NCBI RefSeq assembly: GCF_015291625.1
Contig: NZ_CP030047.1
Location: 4,278,001 to 4,342,000 of the forward strand
Length of the DNA stretch: 64,000 nt
Direction of reading: 5' to 3'
DNA from: Bradyrhizobium sp. CCBAU 53421
Lineage (GTDB): Bacteria > Pseudomonadota > Alphaproteobacteria > Rhizobiales > Xanthobacteraceae
Part shown: one piece after another, positions 8,731-18,529 of the stretch
Layout of the letters: each line of letters begins with the position of its first letter
Position numbering within the stretch: position 1 is the stretch's first letter
Notes under the pieces: model-generated
Databases searched by the model: none
Seen by the model: only the letters and a program-made list of their open reading frames with translations
Told to the model about the DNA's origin: nothing
Position numbers and translations under genes: made by a program

Positions 8731-10518
8731 ATGAAGATGCGAGCAATCGATGCAGCAGTGCGCATTCTGGAACGCGAGGGGATCACTTGCGCTTTTGGCG
8801 TTCCCGGCGCTGCGATCAACCCGCTTTACTCCGCACTGAAGCGCAACGGCTCGATCCGGCACATTCTGGCGCGGCACGTCGAAGGTGCCTCGCATATGGC
8901 GGAAGGCTACACCAGGGCGAAGGCGGGCAATATCGGCGTCTGCATCGGCACCTCGGGGCCCGCCGGAACCGACATGATCACCGGGCTCTATTCGGCGATC
9001 GCGGATTCGATTCCGATCCTATGCATCACCGGTCAGGCGCCGCGGGCGCGGCTCTACAAGGAAGACTTCCAGGCCGTCGACATCGAGGCGATCGCAAAGC
9101 CGGTGACGAAATGGGCCGTCACCGTGCGCGAGCCGGCGCTGGTGCCGCGGGTGTTCAGCCAGGCCTTCCATGTCATGCGGTCGGGGCGGCCGGGACCGGT
9201 GCTGATCGATCTGCCTCTCGACGTGCAATTGGCCGAGATCGAGTTCGACGACGAGACCTATTCGCCGCTGCCGGTCTACAAGCCTGCGGCGACGCGCAAG
9301 CAGATCGAGAAGGCGCTCGAGATGCTCAACGCCGCGGAGCGACCGCTGATCGTCGCCGGCGGCGGCGTGATCAACGCCGATGCGTCCGAGCTCCTGGTCG
9401 CGTTCGCTGAAGCGGTCAACGTTCCCGTCGTCCCGACGCTGATGGCGTGGGGCGCCATTCCGGACGATCACCCGCTGATGGCCGGCATGGTCGGTCTGCA
9501 GACCAGCCATCGCTATGCCAACGCCACGATGCTCGAATCCGATTTCGTGCTCGGTATCGGAAACCGCTGGGCCAACCGGCATACCGGTTCGATCGAGACC
9601 TACACCAAGGGCCGCAAATTCGTCCATGTCGACATCGAGCCGACCCAGATCGGGCGCGTCTTCAATCCGGACCTCGGCATCGTGTCGGACGCCAAGGCCG
9701 CGCTGGAGCTGTTCGTGACCGTCGCCCGCGAGTGGCGGAAGTCCGGCAAGCTGCGCGACCGGCAGGCTTGGCCCGCCGCCTGCCGCGACCGCAAGCGCTC
9801 GATGCTGCGCAAGAGCCACTTCGACAACATCCCGATCAAGCCGCAGCGCGTCTACGAGGAGATGAACAAGGCGTTCGGCCGCGACACCTGCTACGTGACC
9901 GTGATCGGGCTGTCGCAGATCGCGGGCGCCCAGTTCCTCAACGTCTACAATCCACGCAACTGGATCAACGCCGGGCAGGCCGGTCCGCTCGGCTGGACAT
10001 TGCCGGCCGCGCTTGGGGTGCGCGCCGCCGATCCCGATCGCGACGTCGTCGCGCTGTCGGGGGACTACGACTTCCAGTTCCTGATCGAGGAGCTTGCGGT
10101 CGGGGCGCAGTTCAATCTGCCCTACATCCACGTCGTCGTGAACAATTCCTACCTCGGGCTGATCCGGCAGGCGCAGCGCGGCTTCGACATGGACTATCAC
10201 GTCCAGCTCTCGTTCGAGAACATCAATGCCCCCGAGATCGGCGTCTACGGCGTCGACCATGTGACGGTCGCGGAAGGGCTCGGCTGCAAGGCGATCCGTG
10301 TGACGGATCCGAACGAGGCGCAGGCCGCGTTCGCGACCGCGCGCGAGCTGATGGCCAAGCACCGCGTCCCCGTGGTGGTGGAGTTCATTCTCGAGCGCGT
10401 CACCAATATCGCGATGGGAACGGAGATCGACAACATCGTCGAGTTCGAAGAGGTGCTCGACCTTCCGCTCGATGACGTGCCGAGCGCGCAACGATCCGGC
10501 ACGCTGTTGCCGGCCTGA
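8731..10518 (+). CDS. gcl: Glyoxylate carboligase (tartronate-semialdehyde synthase)
   Basis: A thiamine-diphosphate- and FAD-binding enzyme that condenses two glyoxylates to tartronate semialdehyde and CO2. It is 595 residues, as in E. coli Gcl, and closely similar along its length: N-terminal '[15 protein letters not shown]', '[16 protein letters not shown]', central FAD-domain segment '[19 protein letters not shown]'-like, and the ThDP loop '[21 protein letters not shown]'. Residue 50 is Val where other ThDP enzymes have the catalytic Glu. This is the known hallmark of Gcl, so it is not a defect. The gene starts 193 bases after the IclR gene and begins the gcl-hyi-glxR operon. Confidence 0.97.
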   Translation: MKMRAIDAAVRILEREGITCAFGVPGAAINPLYSALKRNGSIRHILARHVEGASHMAEGYTRAKAGNIGVCIGTSGPAGTDMITGLYSAIADSIPILCITGQAPRARLYKEDFQAVDIEAIAKPVTKWAVTVREPALVPRVFSQAFHVMRSGRPGPVLIDLPLDVQLAEIEFDDETYSPLPVYKPAATRKQIEKALEMLNAAERPLIVAGGGVINADASELLVAFAEAVNVPVVPTLMAWGAIPDDHPLMAGMVGLQTSHRYANATMLESDFVLGIGNRWANRHTGSIETYTKGRKFVHVDIEPTQIGRVFNPDLGIVSDAKAALELFVTVAREWRKSGKLRDRQAWPAACRDRKRSMLRKSHFDNIPIKPQRVYEEMNKAFGRDTCYVTVIGLSQIAGAQFLNVYNPRNWINAGQAGPLGWTLPAALGVRAADPDRDVVALSGDYDFQFLIEELAVGAQFNLPYIHVVVNNSYLGLIRQAQRGFDMDYHVQLSFENINAPEIGVYGVDHVTVAEGLGCKAIRVTDPNEAQAAFATARELMAKHRVPVVVEFILERVTNIAMGTEIDNIVEFEEVLDLPLDDVPSAQRSGTLLPA

Positions 10519-10555
10519 CGACATCATCCAGCGCTGCCGAAGCGGAGATACCACC

Positions 10556-11341
<786 letters not shown>

Positions 11342-11366
11342 TCAGGCTGACAGGAGCGACGACAAC

Positions 11367-12254
11367 ATGAAAGACATAGGATTCATCGGGCTCGGCACCA
11401 TGGGACGTCCGATGGCGAGCCACCTCCTGGCTGCCGGCTATCGCCTGTTCCTGCACGACGTCGCGCCGATTCCGCCGGACCTGATTGCGGCCGGCGGCGT
11501 CGCTTGCGAGTCCGCAAGGCAGGTGACGCAGGAAGCGGACGCCGTGATCATCATGGTTCCGGATACGCCGCATGTGGAAGCCGTGCTGTTCGGTCAAGGC
11601 GGCGTCGCGGAGGGGGTCTCCAAGGGCATGATCGTCGTCGATATGAGCTCGATCTCGCCGCTGGCGACGAAGGAGTTTGCACGGAAGATCGGTGCGCTCG
11701 GCGCTGACTATCTCGACGCGCCGGTTTCCGGCGGCGAGGTCGGTGCAAAGGCGGCAAGCCTGACCATCATGGTCGGCGGGCGGGAGCGGGCGTTCAACGC
11801 GATGAAGCCGCTGTTCGAGACGATGGGGAAGAATGTCACGCATGTCGGCGGCAATGGCGACGGCCAGACCACCAAGGTCGCGAACCAGATCATCGTGGCG
11901 CTGACCATCGAGGCCGTGAGCGAGGCCCTGCTGTTCGCATCCAAGGCGGGCGCCGATCCCGCGCTGGTGCGCCAGGCGTTGATGGGTGGCTTTGCGTCGT
12001 CCCGAATCCTTGAGGTCCACGGCGAGCGCATGCTGAAGCGCAATTTCGATCCGGGCTTTCGCATCGAGCTGCATCAGAAGGATCTCAACCTCGCGCTGGA
12101 AGGCGCGCGGGCGCTCGGCTTGTCGCTGCCGGGCACAGCGGCAGCCCAGCAGCTGTTCAACGCCTGCACCGCCCTCGGCGGCAAGGCCTGGGACCATTCC
12201 GCTATCCTGCGGGCGCTGGAAGTCATGGCGGGTCACGAGGTGGCGGCTGCCTGA
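11367..12254 (+). CDS. glxR: 2-Hydroxy-3-oxopropionate (tartronate semialdehyde) reductase
   Basis: NAD(P)H-dependent reduction of tartronate semialdehyde to D-glycerate. 295 residues of the beta-hydroxyacid dehydrogenase family: N-terminal Rossmann 'GFIGLGTMGRPMA', substrate loop 'DAPVSGGEVGA', catalytic Lys region 'GDGQTTKVANQIIVA' and the C-terminal 'HQKDLNLAL'. The longer open frame (from 11115) overlaps hyi. ATG at 11367, with AGGAG about 10 bases upstream, is the family start. It is the last gene of the carboligase operon, and its product is the substrate of the glycerate 2-kinase encoded at 2483-3778. Confidence 0.95.
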   Translation: MKDIGFIGLGTMGRPMASHLLAAGYRLFLHDVAPIPPDLIAAGGVACESARQVTQEADAVIIMVPDTPHVEAVLFGQGGVAEGVSKGMIVVDMSSISPLATKEFARKIGALGADYLDAPVSGGEVGAKAASLTIMVGGRERAFNAMKPLFETMGKNVTHVGGNGDGQTTKVANQIIVALTIEAVSEALLFASKAGADPALVRQALMGGFASSRILEVHGERMLKRNFDPGFRIELHQKDLNLALEGARALGLSLPGTAAAQQLFNACTALGGKAWDHSAILRALEVMAGHEVAAA

Positions 12255-12323
12255 GCTTCATGCAAATGGTCAGGGTGCCGAACGTCGCTGGCCCGCCTGA
12301 TGACGGTATCGACGGCCCGGCAC

Positions 12324-12334
12324 CCATATGCCAA
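12324..12334. promoter_or_regulatory. Half-copy of the candidate IclR operator
   Basis: CCATATGCCAA is identical to the right half of the palindrome at 7612-7630. The left half is diverged here. It lies 80 bases upstream of the gamma-glutamyltransferase-fold gene. It may link that gene to the IclR-family regulator or be a chance match. Confidence 0.3.
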
Positions 12335-12351
12335 AGAGCGGTCTCTGGCTC

Positions 12352-12380
12352 CTTGACACGGTAAGTAAAAATATTATTAC
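12352..12380 (+). promoter_or_regulatory. Promoter/operator motif A (shared within the island)
   Basis: CTTGACA (-35-like) is followed by GTAAGTAAAAATATTATTAC at 12361-12380, an AT-rich inverted repeat (GTAA...TTAC) that stands out from the GC-rich surroundings. The same arrangement, CTTGAC then an AAGTAA-containing AT-rich block, occurs at 23033-23060 and, on the minus strand, at 17193-17219. It lies 25 bases before the ATG of the gamma-glutamyltransferase-fold gene. Confidence 0.55.
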
Positions 12381-12404
12381 ATAGCGTGCTTGGGAGAGAG
12401 GCCG

Positions 12405-13997
12405 ATGTTGCAGACAAAACGAAGCTATGGCGGCATGGTGACCGCGCCGCACCACCTGGCGGCGCAGGCGGGACTCGCAGTCTTGTCGGAAGGTGGCAAT
12501 GCCATCGAGGCGATGATCGCCGCGGCCGCGACGATTGCCGTGGCCTATCCGCACATGAACGGTCTCGGCGGCGACAGCTTCTGGCTCGTCGGCCGCGCCG
12601 GTTCGACGCCGGTCGGGATTCAGGCTTGCGGGCGCGCCGCGATGGCGGCGGATCGCAACTGGTATCGCGAGCGTGGCTGCAGCAGCATTCCCGGCCGCGG
12701 CCCGCTCGCCGCGCTTACCGTCGCCGGCACCGTCGACGGCTGGCAGAAAGCCTTTGAACTCAGCCGCGATCGTCATGATGGTCGGCTGCCGATGGCGCGG
12801 TTGCTCGAGCCGGCAATCCGGCATGCCGAGGAGGGCGTGCCGGTCACCAGCACGCTGCATGAGAACATCCGCAACAAGCGGCATGAGCTCGAAAACGTGC
12901 CCGGCTATGCCGAGGTCTATCTGCCGCAAGGCGCTCCGCTCCCGATCGGTGCGCGGCTGCGGCAGCCACGCGTCGCCGCGACGCTGCGGCGTCTGGCCAA
13001 GGCCGGGCTGTCCGATTTCTATCGCGGCGAACTGGCGCGCTCGATGGCGGCCGATCTCGAGCGGGTCGGGAGCCCACTGCGGCTCGCTGATCTGGAGCGG
13101 CATCAGGCTTCGCTGGTGACGCCGCTCTCGGTCGCGGTGTCCGGACACAAGGTCTTCAACATGCCGCCGCCGACGCAGGGGCTGGCCTCGCTCCTGATCC
13201 TGGCACTTTATGCCCGGCGCATGGCTGGTGAAGCCGATGGCGTCGATCATCTGCACAGGCTTGTCGAATGCACGAAGGCTGCGTTCCGCGTTCGCAACGG
13301 ATATGTGACCGATCCCGACTACATGAAGCGCGCGGCCGCTGAATTCCTGTCCGAGGAGTCGCTGGCCGCGCTTCACGAAACGGTATCCGACCGACGCGCT
13401 GCGCCGTGGCCCGATCCGTCCAAGCAGGGCGATACGGTGTGGCTCGCCGCGACCGATCGCAATGGACTCAGCGTCAGCTTCATTCAAAGCGTCTACTGGG
13501 AATTCGGCTCGGGCGTCATCCTCCCGGAGAGCGGCGTCACCTGGCAGAACCGCGGCACCAGCTTCAGCCTCGGCGAGACCGATACCAATCGGCTGGATCC
13601 GGGACGGCTGCCGTTCCACACCATCCAGCCGGCGATGGCCGAGCTCGGCGATGGGCGGCTGATATCGTTCGGCACGATGGGCGGAGAGGGCCAGCCGCAG
13701 ACCCAGGCCGCCATCTTCAGCCGTTACGCCTTGCACGGCCAGGAGCTGCAGTCCGCGATCACGGCGCCGCGCTGGCTGCTCGGCCGCACCTGGGGCGAGG
13801 AGAACAACAACCTGAAGATCGAATCCCGCTTCGATCCCGCGGTCATCGAACGGCTCCGCGCGCTCGGCCACGACATCCAGGTGACCGGCCCGTTCGAGGA
13901 GTTCATGGGACACGCCGGTGCGATCGTCTGGCACCCCGACGGCCTGATGGAAGGGGCCAGCGATCCGCGCAGCGACGGCGTCGTTGCGACCCGCTGA
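12405..13997 (+). CDS. Gamma-glutamyltransferase-fold Ntn hydrolase, candidate oxamate amidohydrolase
   Basis: About 530 residues of the gamma-glutamyltranspeptidase family. These are Ntn hydrolases synthesised as one chain that self-cleave before a Thr; here that Thr is predicted as T344 in 'GDTVWL'. Downstream family segments are 'ATDRNGLSVSFIQS' and 'GTMGGEGQPQTQAAIF'. There is no signal peptide, unlike periplasmic glutathione-degrading enzymes, so it is probably cytosolic. ATG 12405 is chosen over TTG 12390 because GGGAGAGAG precedes it at the right spacing. Cytosolic members include HpxW, the oxamate amidohydrolase of Klebsiella purine catabolism, which makes oxalate and ammonia. The nearby oxamate-carbamoyltransferase-type genes and a shared promoter motif favour that activity over gamma-glutamyl transfer, but the specific function is inferred. 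Confidence 0.7.
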   Translation: MLQTKRSYGGMVTAPHHLAAQAGLAVLSEGGNAIEAMIAAAATIAVAYPHMNGLGGDSFWLVGRAGSTPVGIQACGRAAMAADRNWYRERGCSSIPGRGPLAALTVAGTVDGWQKAFELSRDRHDGRLPMARLLEPAIRHAEEGVPVTSTLHENIRNKRHELENVPGYAEVYLPQGAPLPIGARLRQPRVAATLRRLAKAGLSDFYRGELARSMAADLERVGSPLRLADLERHQASLVTPLSVAVSGHKVFNMPPPTQGLASLLILALYARRMAGEADGVDHLHRLVECTKAAFRVRNGYVTDPDYMKRAAAEFLSEESLAALHETVSDRRAAPWPDPSKQGDTVWLAATDRNGLSVSFIQSVYWEFGSGVILPESGVTWQNRGTSFSLGETDTNRLDPGRLPFHTIQPAMAELGDGRLISFGTMGGEGQPQTQAAIFSRYALHGQELQSAITAPRWLLGRTWGEENNNLKIESRFDPAVIERLRALGHDIQVTGPFEEFMGHAGAIVWHPDGLMEGASDPRSDGVVATR

Positions 13998-14048
13998 GGA
14001 TATTCCCGGCACATGATCCGCACGAACCTGCGTCGTGCGGATCGCCCG

Positions 14049-14780
14049 CTAGCGGGACTGCTTGCCGAGCCGCGCCGTTGCCTTCACAGACTTGTCCTTG
14101 CGTTCCCCGACGGTGGCGGTCAGCCAGGTCAGGATCATGTCCTGCGCATGCTCGCGGCGCCGCTCAAGCCAGTCCGACGCACCGAGGTCCTTGTCGAACA
14201 TCGCCGACAATGTGTACCGGTTGGAAACGTGGAAATAGCTCATCGCAGTGATTGAGACATAGAGCTGGATCGGATCGACATCACCGCGAAACAGGCCGGC
14301 AGCCACGCCGCGCCGCAGAATGCTTTCGATGCTGGCAACCAGAGGCAAAGTGAGATCGGCAATCTTGCGCGACTTGCGCATATTGCGCCCGCGCTGCAGG
14401 TTCTCGGTGTTGATCAGGGCGATGTAGTTCTGGTGCTGCCCAAAGAAAGTGAACGTGAAGTCGATCAACCCGCTCATTGCGGCGATCGGTTCGAGATCAT
14501 CGAGTTTCAGCTGCTGTTCGGCCGCGCGAATTTCGGTGTAGACGTCCTCGAGGACGGCAATGTAGAGCCCGTTCTTGTCGCCGAAATAGGCATAGAGCAG
14601 GCGCATGTTGGCCTTGGCGCGCTGCGCAATCGCCTCGACGCGTGCGCCGCCCAGGCCGTTGTGGCAGAACTCGAAGGTCGCCGCACGCAGGATCGCTTCC
14701 TTGGTGAGCGCGGAGTCGCGAGGCCGCTTTCCGCGCGTGGTCGTGCGGGTGGGGCTGGTCTGTGCTGTTGTCTCTGTCAC
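14049..14780 (-). CDS. TetR-family transcriptional regulator
   Basis: About 243 residues. The N-terminal TetR helix-turn-helix runs from about residue 20 to 70 ('LTKEAILRAATFEFCHNGLGGARVEAIAQ' region, then 'ANMRLLYAYFGDKNGLY'), followed by a long helical ligand domain. GTG at 14780 is preferred, with AAGG eight bases upstream; a TTG at 14816 is an alternative. It converges with the preceding hydrolase gene and lies just before the amidohydrolase / PuuE-like pair on the same strand. RutR, a pyrimidine-sensing regulator, has a comparable architecture, so this may be the island regulator acting on the shared motif at 12352, 17193 and 23033. That link is inferred. Confidence 0.85.
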   Translation of the reverse strand: MTETTAQTSPTRTTTRGKRPRDSALTKEAILRAATFEFCHNGLGGARVEAIAQRAKANMRLLYAYFGDKNGLYIAVLEDVYTEIRAAEQQLKLDDLEPIAAMSGLIDFTFTFFGQHQNYIALINTENLQRGRNMRKSRKIADLTLPLVASIESILRRGVAAGLFRGDVDPIQLYVSITAMSYFHVSNRYTLSAMFDKDLGASDWLERRREHAQDMILTWLTATVGERKDKSVKATARLGKQSR

Positions 14781-14922
14781 GGCGTCAACCTTGCCTGGGC
14801 TCGGGTATTCACGCAAGGCACGTCCGCATCAGGCCACATCGGGCAGCGGACCGGTTCCCGGCGCAAGCAGCTGGGATTGAGATCGGCATTACGACTATTC
14901 GTCAAGTGCGATTCCTCCATGT

Positions 14923-16143
14923 TCACTGCTTCCGGGCGCCGGCCGCCACCATCACGCTACCCTGCGCGACCAGTCGGCCAGCCTTGTAGACGTCGCGCGG
15001 CTTGGGACGAGCGACCACGGCTTCCTGGACATGCCGGGCATCCAGCACGACGAAATCCGCCGTCCCGCCGACCGTGAGGCCGTAATCCTTGAGGCCAAGC
15101 GCGCGCGCTGCGTTGGTCGTCACCATGGCAAAGGCCGCGGCCAGTTGATCGTCCGTGTTGAAGCCGGAGCGATAGCCGACCATCATCGCGCGTTCGAGCA
15201 GGTCGCCGTCGCCATAGGGCCACCAGGAATCGCGGATGTTGTCGTTGCCGGAGAACACGGTGACGCCGGCATCGCGAAGCAGCAACACGGGCGGAAACAG
15301 CCGCGCGCCCGGGGCATTGGTGAGAATGGCGACGCCGGCCTCGGCAAGCTGCTGCGCGGTCCGTTGAACGACGTCGACAGCCACCTCGCCGAGCGCGTAG
15401 GCATGACTGATCGTGACCTTGCCGCCGAGGCTCGACGCCTTGGTCCTTCGTGCGATTTCCTCGATTTCCGAGATGCCTTGCAGGCCGCCGTCATGCAGGT
15501 GGATATCGATGCCGACGCCATGCCGCTCGGCGATCCCGAAGACGACATCGAGATGCCCGGCGACGTCGCCATCATGGCCCGCGGGATCAAGTCCGCCGAC
15601 CAGATCGGCACCGGCGCGCACGGCTTCCTCGAGCAACTTGGCCGTTCCGGGCGATGTCAGGATGCCGCTTTGGGGAAACGCGACGATCTGGATCGAAAGC
15701 TTCTCCCGGTGAGCCTCCCGCGCGGCGGCGATCGGTTCGAAATGCCGCAGGCCGACCTCGGCGTCGACATCGACATGGCTGCGCATGTGAGTGGTGCCCT
15801 GCGAGACGCAGAGGTCGATCAGGGCGGCGGCCCGAACCGGGATCGGCTTGGCGCCGGCGAGGGCTTCCTTCTCGAATTTGACACGCTCGCGCACGTCGAA
15901 GCCGGCGGTGCAGGGCCGGTGCGGCTTCCAGTCGTCGCCGATGAAGCATTTGTCGAGGTGGATGTGACCTTCGACCATGCCGGGGAGTACCAGGCGCCGG
16001 CCCAGATCGCGCGTTTCGCCGACTGCGCCGTAGCTTTGCGGGGACGGCGTGATCGCCACGATCTTGCCGCCGCGCACGGCGATCTCGACGAGCTGGCCGT
16101 CGGTCAGCCGCGCGTTCTGAAACAGTGTGTCGATGGCTGTCAA
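14923..16143 (-). CDS. Amidohydrolase, cytosine-deaminase-like
   Basis: A metal-dependent amidohydrolase of about 406 residues. Metal and active-site motifs in order: 'GHIHLDKCF' (HxH), 'MRSHVDVD', 'DIHLHDGG', 'TISHAYALG' and 'SGNDNIRDSWWPYGDGD'; the last closely resembles the cytosine deaminase metal-ligand loop. The open frame continues to 17163 only as a shadow of the next gene. The start is TTG at 16143, with GGAG seven bases upstream. It is 17 bases after the PuuE-like gene and probably co-transcribed with it. Likely substrates are cyclic or acyclic amides, ureides or amino-pyrimidines. Cytosine itself is not assured, because the family has many paralogues. Confidence 0.8.
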   Translation of the reverse strand: MTAIDTLFQNARLTDGQLVEIAVRGGKIVAITPSPQSYGAVGETRDLGRRLVLPGMVEGHIHLDKCFIGDDWKPHRPCTAGFDVRERVKFEKEALAGAKPIPVRAAALIDLCVSQGTTHMRSHVDVDAEVGLRHFEPIAAAREAHREKLSIQIVAFPQSGILTSPGTAKLLEEAVRAGADLVGGLDPAGHDGDVAGHLDVVFGIAERHGVGIDIHLHDGGLQGISEIEEIARRTKASSLGGKVTISHAYALGEVAVDVVQRTAQQLAEAGVAILTNAPGARLFPPVLLLRDAGVTVFSGNDNIRDSWWPYGDGDLLERAMMVGYRSGFNTDDQLAAAFAMVTTNAARALGLKDYGLTVGGTADFVVLDARHVQEAVVARPKPRDVYKAGRLVAQGSVMVAAGARKQ

Positions 16144-16160
16144 TTCGGGTCTCCGGTTTC

Positions 16161-17144
16161 TTATGTCGGTACGATGCCGTCGAGCAGGGTGCGGGAAAAT
16201 GCCGCGATCTCGCCGGCGGTGGTGATCCAGATGTCGTCGCGCCTTGCGACGATTGCCTGCAAGGCGCGCCGCAGTGGCCGCAGCCGGTGCGGCTGGCCGA
16301 CCAGGTATGGATGCAGCGCGATCCCCATCACCAGCGACTGTTTTGCGGATTGCGCCAGCATCTCCTCGAATGCGTCGGCGATCATGGCCGCAAACTGTTC
16401 GCCGCTGTCCTTGCGCCCGACAATCGAGGGGATGTCGTTCAGTTCCTGTGGATAGGGGACGGACAGGATCCGCCCGCCATCCCTTGTCGCGAACCACACC
16501 GGCTGATCGTCCATGCACCAGTCGAGCAGGTATTGGTAGCCCGCTTCGGCGAGCAGGTCCGGCGTCACGGCGGATTGCGAGATCCACGGACCGAGCCAGC
16601 CAAGCGGTCGCCGCCCCTCGGCGCGCCCGATGATGTCGGTGGCTTCCTCGATCAGTCGCTGCTCCTCGGCAGGTGAGAGCACGCCCTGGCGTTCGGAATT
16701 GGTCCGTCCATGGCCGACGACCTCGTCGCCTCGCGCGCGAAATGCGTCCATGACTTCCGGGCAGTAGTGATAGATGCTGCTGTTCGCGAGCACGGAGACC
16801 GGCAATTTCAGTTCGTCGAACAGGTCGATGAGCCGCCACACGCCGACCCGGTTGCCGTAATCGCGCCAGGCGTAATTGAGCACGTCCGGGTGCGGGCCGC
16901 CCGGGCAGAGCTCGGCACCAAGTCCGTCGCCAAAAGCGAAATGCTCGAGGTTGAGCGCGACATAGACCGCGAGCCGCTTTCCCTCCGGCCACGCGAAGTC
17001 GGGACGGCGCGTGATCGCGCTGTAGCGGTAGCGGTCGTGAGAGAGCAGTGCGCGCGCTGGATCCGGCGCTTGCGTGGATGTTGCACCGCCGAGAACGCCA
17101 CGTGAGGTGGCTCGCTCCGGTTCCGCTGCAATCTGCCGTTCCAT
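16161..17144 (-). CDS. Polysaccharide-deacetylase-fold protein, PuuE (allantoinase)-like
   Basis: About 327 residues with a NodB-like deacetylase barrel. The pattern 'RDYGNRVGVWRLIDLFDEL', '...PVSVLANSSIYHYCPEVM...', 'GDEVVGHGRTNSE' and the late 'GIALHPYLVGQPHR' matches the PuuE group of metal-independent allantoinases and related ureide enzymes more than peptidoglycan or chitin deacetylases. There is no signal peptide, so it acts in the cytoplasm. ATG 17144 is chosen (GGAG six bases upstream) over GTG 17156. It shares a leftward transcription unit with the amidohydrolase and is divergent from the Liv-type importer. A ring-opening or amide-hydrolysing role on an imported ureide is plausible. 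Allantoin itself is not established. Confidence 0.7.
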   Translation of the reverse strand: MERQIAAEPERATSRGVLGGATSTQAPDPARALLSHDRYRYSAITRRPDFAWPEGKRLAVYVALNLEHFAFGDGLGAELCPGGPHPDVLNYAWRDYGNRVGVWRLIDLFDELKLPVSVLANSSIYHYCPEVMDAFRARGDEVVGHGRTNSERQGVLSPAEEQRLIEEATDIIGRAEGRRPLGWLGPWISQSAVTPDLLAEAGYQYLLDWCMDDQPVWFATRDGGRILSVPYPQELNDIPSIVGRKDSGEQFAAMIADAFEEMLAQSAKQSLVMGIALHPYLVGQPHRLRPLRRALQAIVARRDDIWITTAGEIAAFSRTLLDGIVPT

Positions 17145-17172
17145 TGCAATCTCCACTCGGCACGCGATCAGC

Positions 17173-17219
17173 CGCTTGACATTCGTCGATTTGTGAAGAA
17201 AGTTTTTACTTCCGTCAAG
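17173..17219. promoter_or_regulatory. Divergent promoter region with motif C
   Basis: On the minus strand CTTGAC (17219-17214) is followed by GGAAGTAAAAACTTTCTTC, an AT-rich inverted repeat (GAAG...CTTC) like motifs A and B. On the plus strand a separate CTTGACA at 17174-17180 faces the importer operon. One regulator bound here could control both directions. Read by eye. Confidence 0.5.
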
Positions 17220-17286
17220 GCCGCGGACACAGCGGCAGCGGACCAGAGGCGGCTCGGGAGCCGTCGGAGAGGGAGGAATTGCAGAA

Positions 17287-18489
17287 ATGAGCTACGCTTG
17301 TACCCCCATCACCGGGCTGTGCCGCCGCGTTGTCTTGCAGGGCGCACTGGCCATTCTCATCGGCTCCGTGCCGTTCGCGGAGCGGGCGCAGGCCGCCGAG
17401 CCGATCAAGATTGGCCTCGTCACCGCGCTGTCCGGGCAATCGGCGCGCGCCGGCGAAGCGTTGACCCGCGGCGCCACGATCGCGATCGAGGAGATCAACG
17501 CGAAGGGGGGCGTGCTCGGCCGTCCGCTGGAACTGGTGCGCCGCGACGATGAAAGCAATCCCGCCAAGGGGCTGACCGCGGCGCGCGAACTGATCCAGCG
17601 CGAGAAGGTCGCGGTGCTGCTCGGCGGTCTCGATACGCCGGTGCAGCTTGCGATCGTGCCGTTCGTCAACAACGTCAAGATGCCGTTCGTGGTGCCGTGG
17701 GCCGCCGGAACCAACATCACGCAGAACGGCGCCGCGTCCAATTATGTGTTCCGCGTCTCGGCGATGGACGACGAGGTCGACAAGGCGATCGTTGCATTCG
17801 CCGGCAAGACCTTCGCCGCCAAGAAGCCGGGCCTCATCCTCGTCAACAATCCCTGGGGCGAATCCAACGAGCACGGCCTGCGCGCGGCGCTGAAGGCTGC
17901 CGGGATCGAACCGGCGGGTGTCGAGAAGTTCGAGGCGAACGATGTCGACGTGGTCGCGCAACTATCCCGGCTCAAGCAGGCCGGCGCCGACTCGCTGTTC
18001 CTGGTCGGCAATGTCGGTCCATCCTCGCAGGTCGTGAAATCGCTCGACCGGATGGGCTGGGCGCCGCCGATCGTCTCGCATTGGGGACCGGCCGGCGGCC
18101 GCTTCACCGAGCTTGCCGGGCCGAGCGCCGAGAGCGTCGTCTTCGTCCAGACCTACAGCTTCTTCGGCAACCTCTCGCCGGTCGGCAAGCGCGTGCTCGC
18201 CGAACTGCAGGCGAAGTATCCGGACATCAAGGGCCCGGCGGACGTGACGCCCGCAGTCGGCTTCGCCAACGCCTATGACAGCGTCCTGGTGATCGCCGGC
18301 GCGATCCAGAAGGCCGGCAGCACCGATCCGACCGCCATTCGTGACGGCTTCTACGGAATCGACCGGCTGGAAGGCCTGATCAAGACCTATGAGAAGCCGT
18401 TTGCCCAGGACAAGCACGATGCGCTGACGGCGCAGGACTACATCTGGGCCCATTTCGAAGACAACCACATCCTGCCGTTCAAGAACTGA
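17287..18489 (+). CDS. ABC transporter substrate-binding protein, branched-chain amino acid (Liv) type
   Basis: A 400-residue periplasmic protein with a Sec signal ending about residue 37 ('ERAQA|AEPI') and the two-lobe Peripla_BP_6 fold: 'IKIGLVTALSGQSARAGEAL', 'ELVRRDDESNPAKGLTAARELI', 'DVTPAVGFANAYDSVLVIAGAI'. GGGAGG lies just upstream of the ATG. It begins the operon with LivH, the fused LivMGF and AllH genes. Liv-type binding proteins also bind amides, urea and aromatic acids. Coupling to an AllH gene and divergence from a PuuE-like gene suggest an amide or ureide ligand, which is an inference. Confidence 0.9.
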   Translation: MSYACTPITGLCRRVVLQGALAILIGSVPFAERAQAAEPIKIGLVTALSGQSARAGEALTRGATIAIEEINAKGGVLGRPLELVRRDDESNPAKGLTAARELIQREKVAVLLGGLDTPVQLAIVPFVNNVKMPFVVPWAAGTNITQNGAASNYVFRVSAMDDEVDKAIVAFAGKTFAAKKPGLILVNNPWGESNEHGLRAALKAAGIEPAGVEKFEANDVDVVAQLSRLKQAGADSLFLVGNVGPSSQVVKSLDRMGWAPPIVSHWGPAGGRFTELAGPSAESVVFVQTYSFFGNLSPVGKRVLAELQAKYPDIKGPADVTPAVGFANAYDSVLVIAGAIQKAGSTDPTAIRDGFYGIDRLEGLIKTYEKPFAQDKHDALTAQDYIWAHFEDNHILPFKN

Positions 18490-18529
18490 CGGCAGCGGTC
18501 GTCCAGCAAGCAGATCGGGGTGATCATCG

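Noticed and set aside
12270..14012. 580-codon leftward open frame opposite the gamma-glutamyltransferase-fold gene
   Set aside because: Antisense shadow with no motifs; the plus strand has complete family motifs and a ribosome site.
14923..17163. A 746-codon leftward open frame that seems to fuse an Arg-rich N-terminal half to the amidohydrolase
   Set aside because: The first 340 codons are an out-of-frame shadow of the PuuE-like gene; a TTG with its own ribosome site starts the amidohydrolase at 16143.
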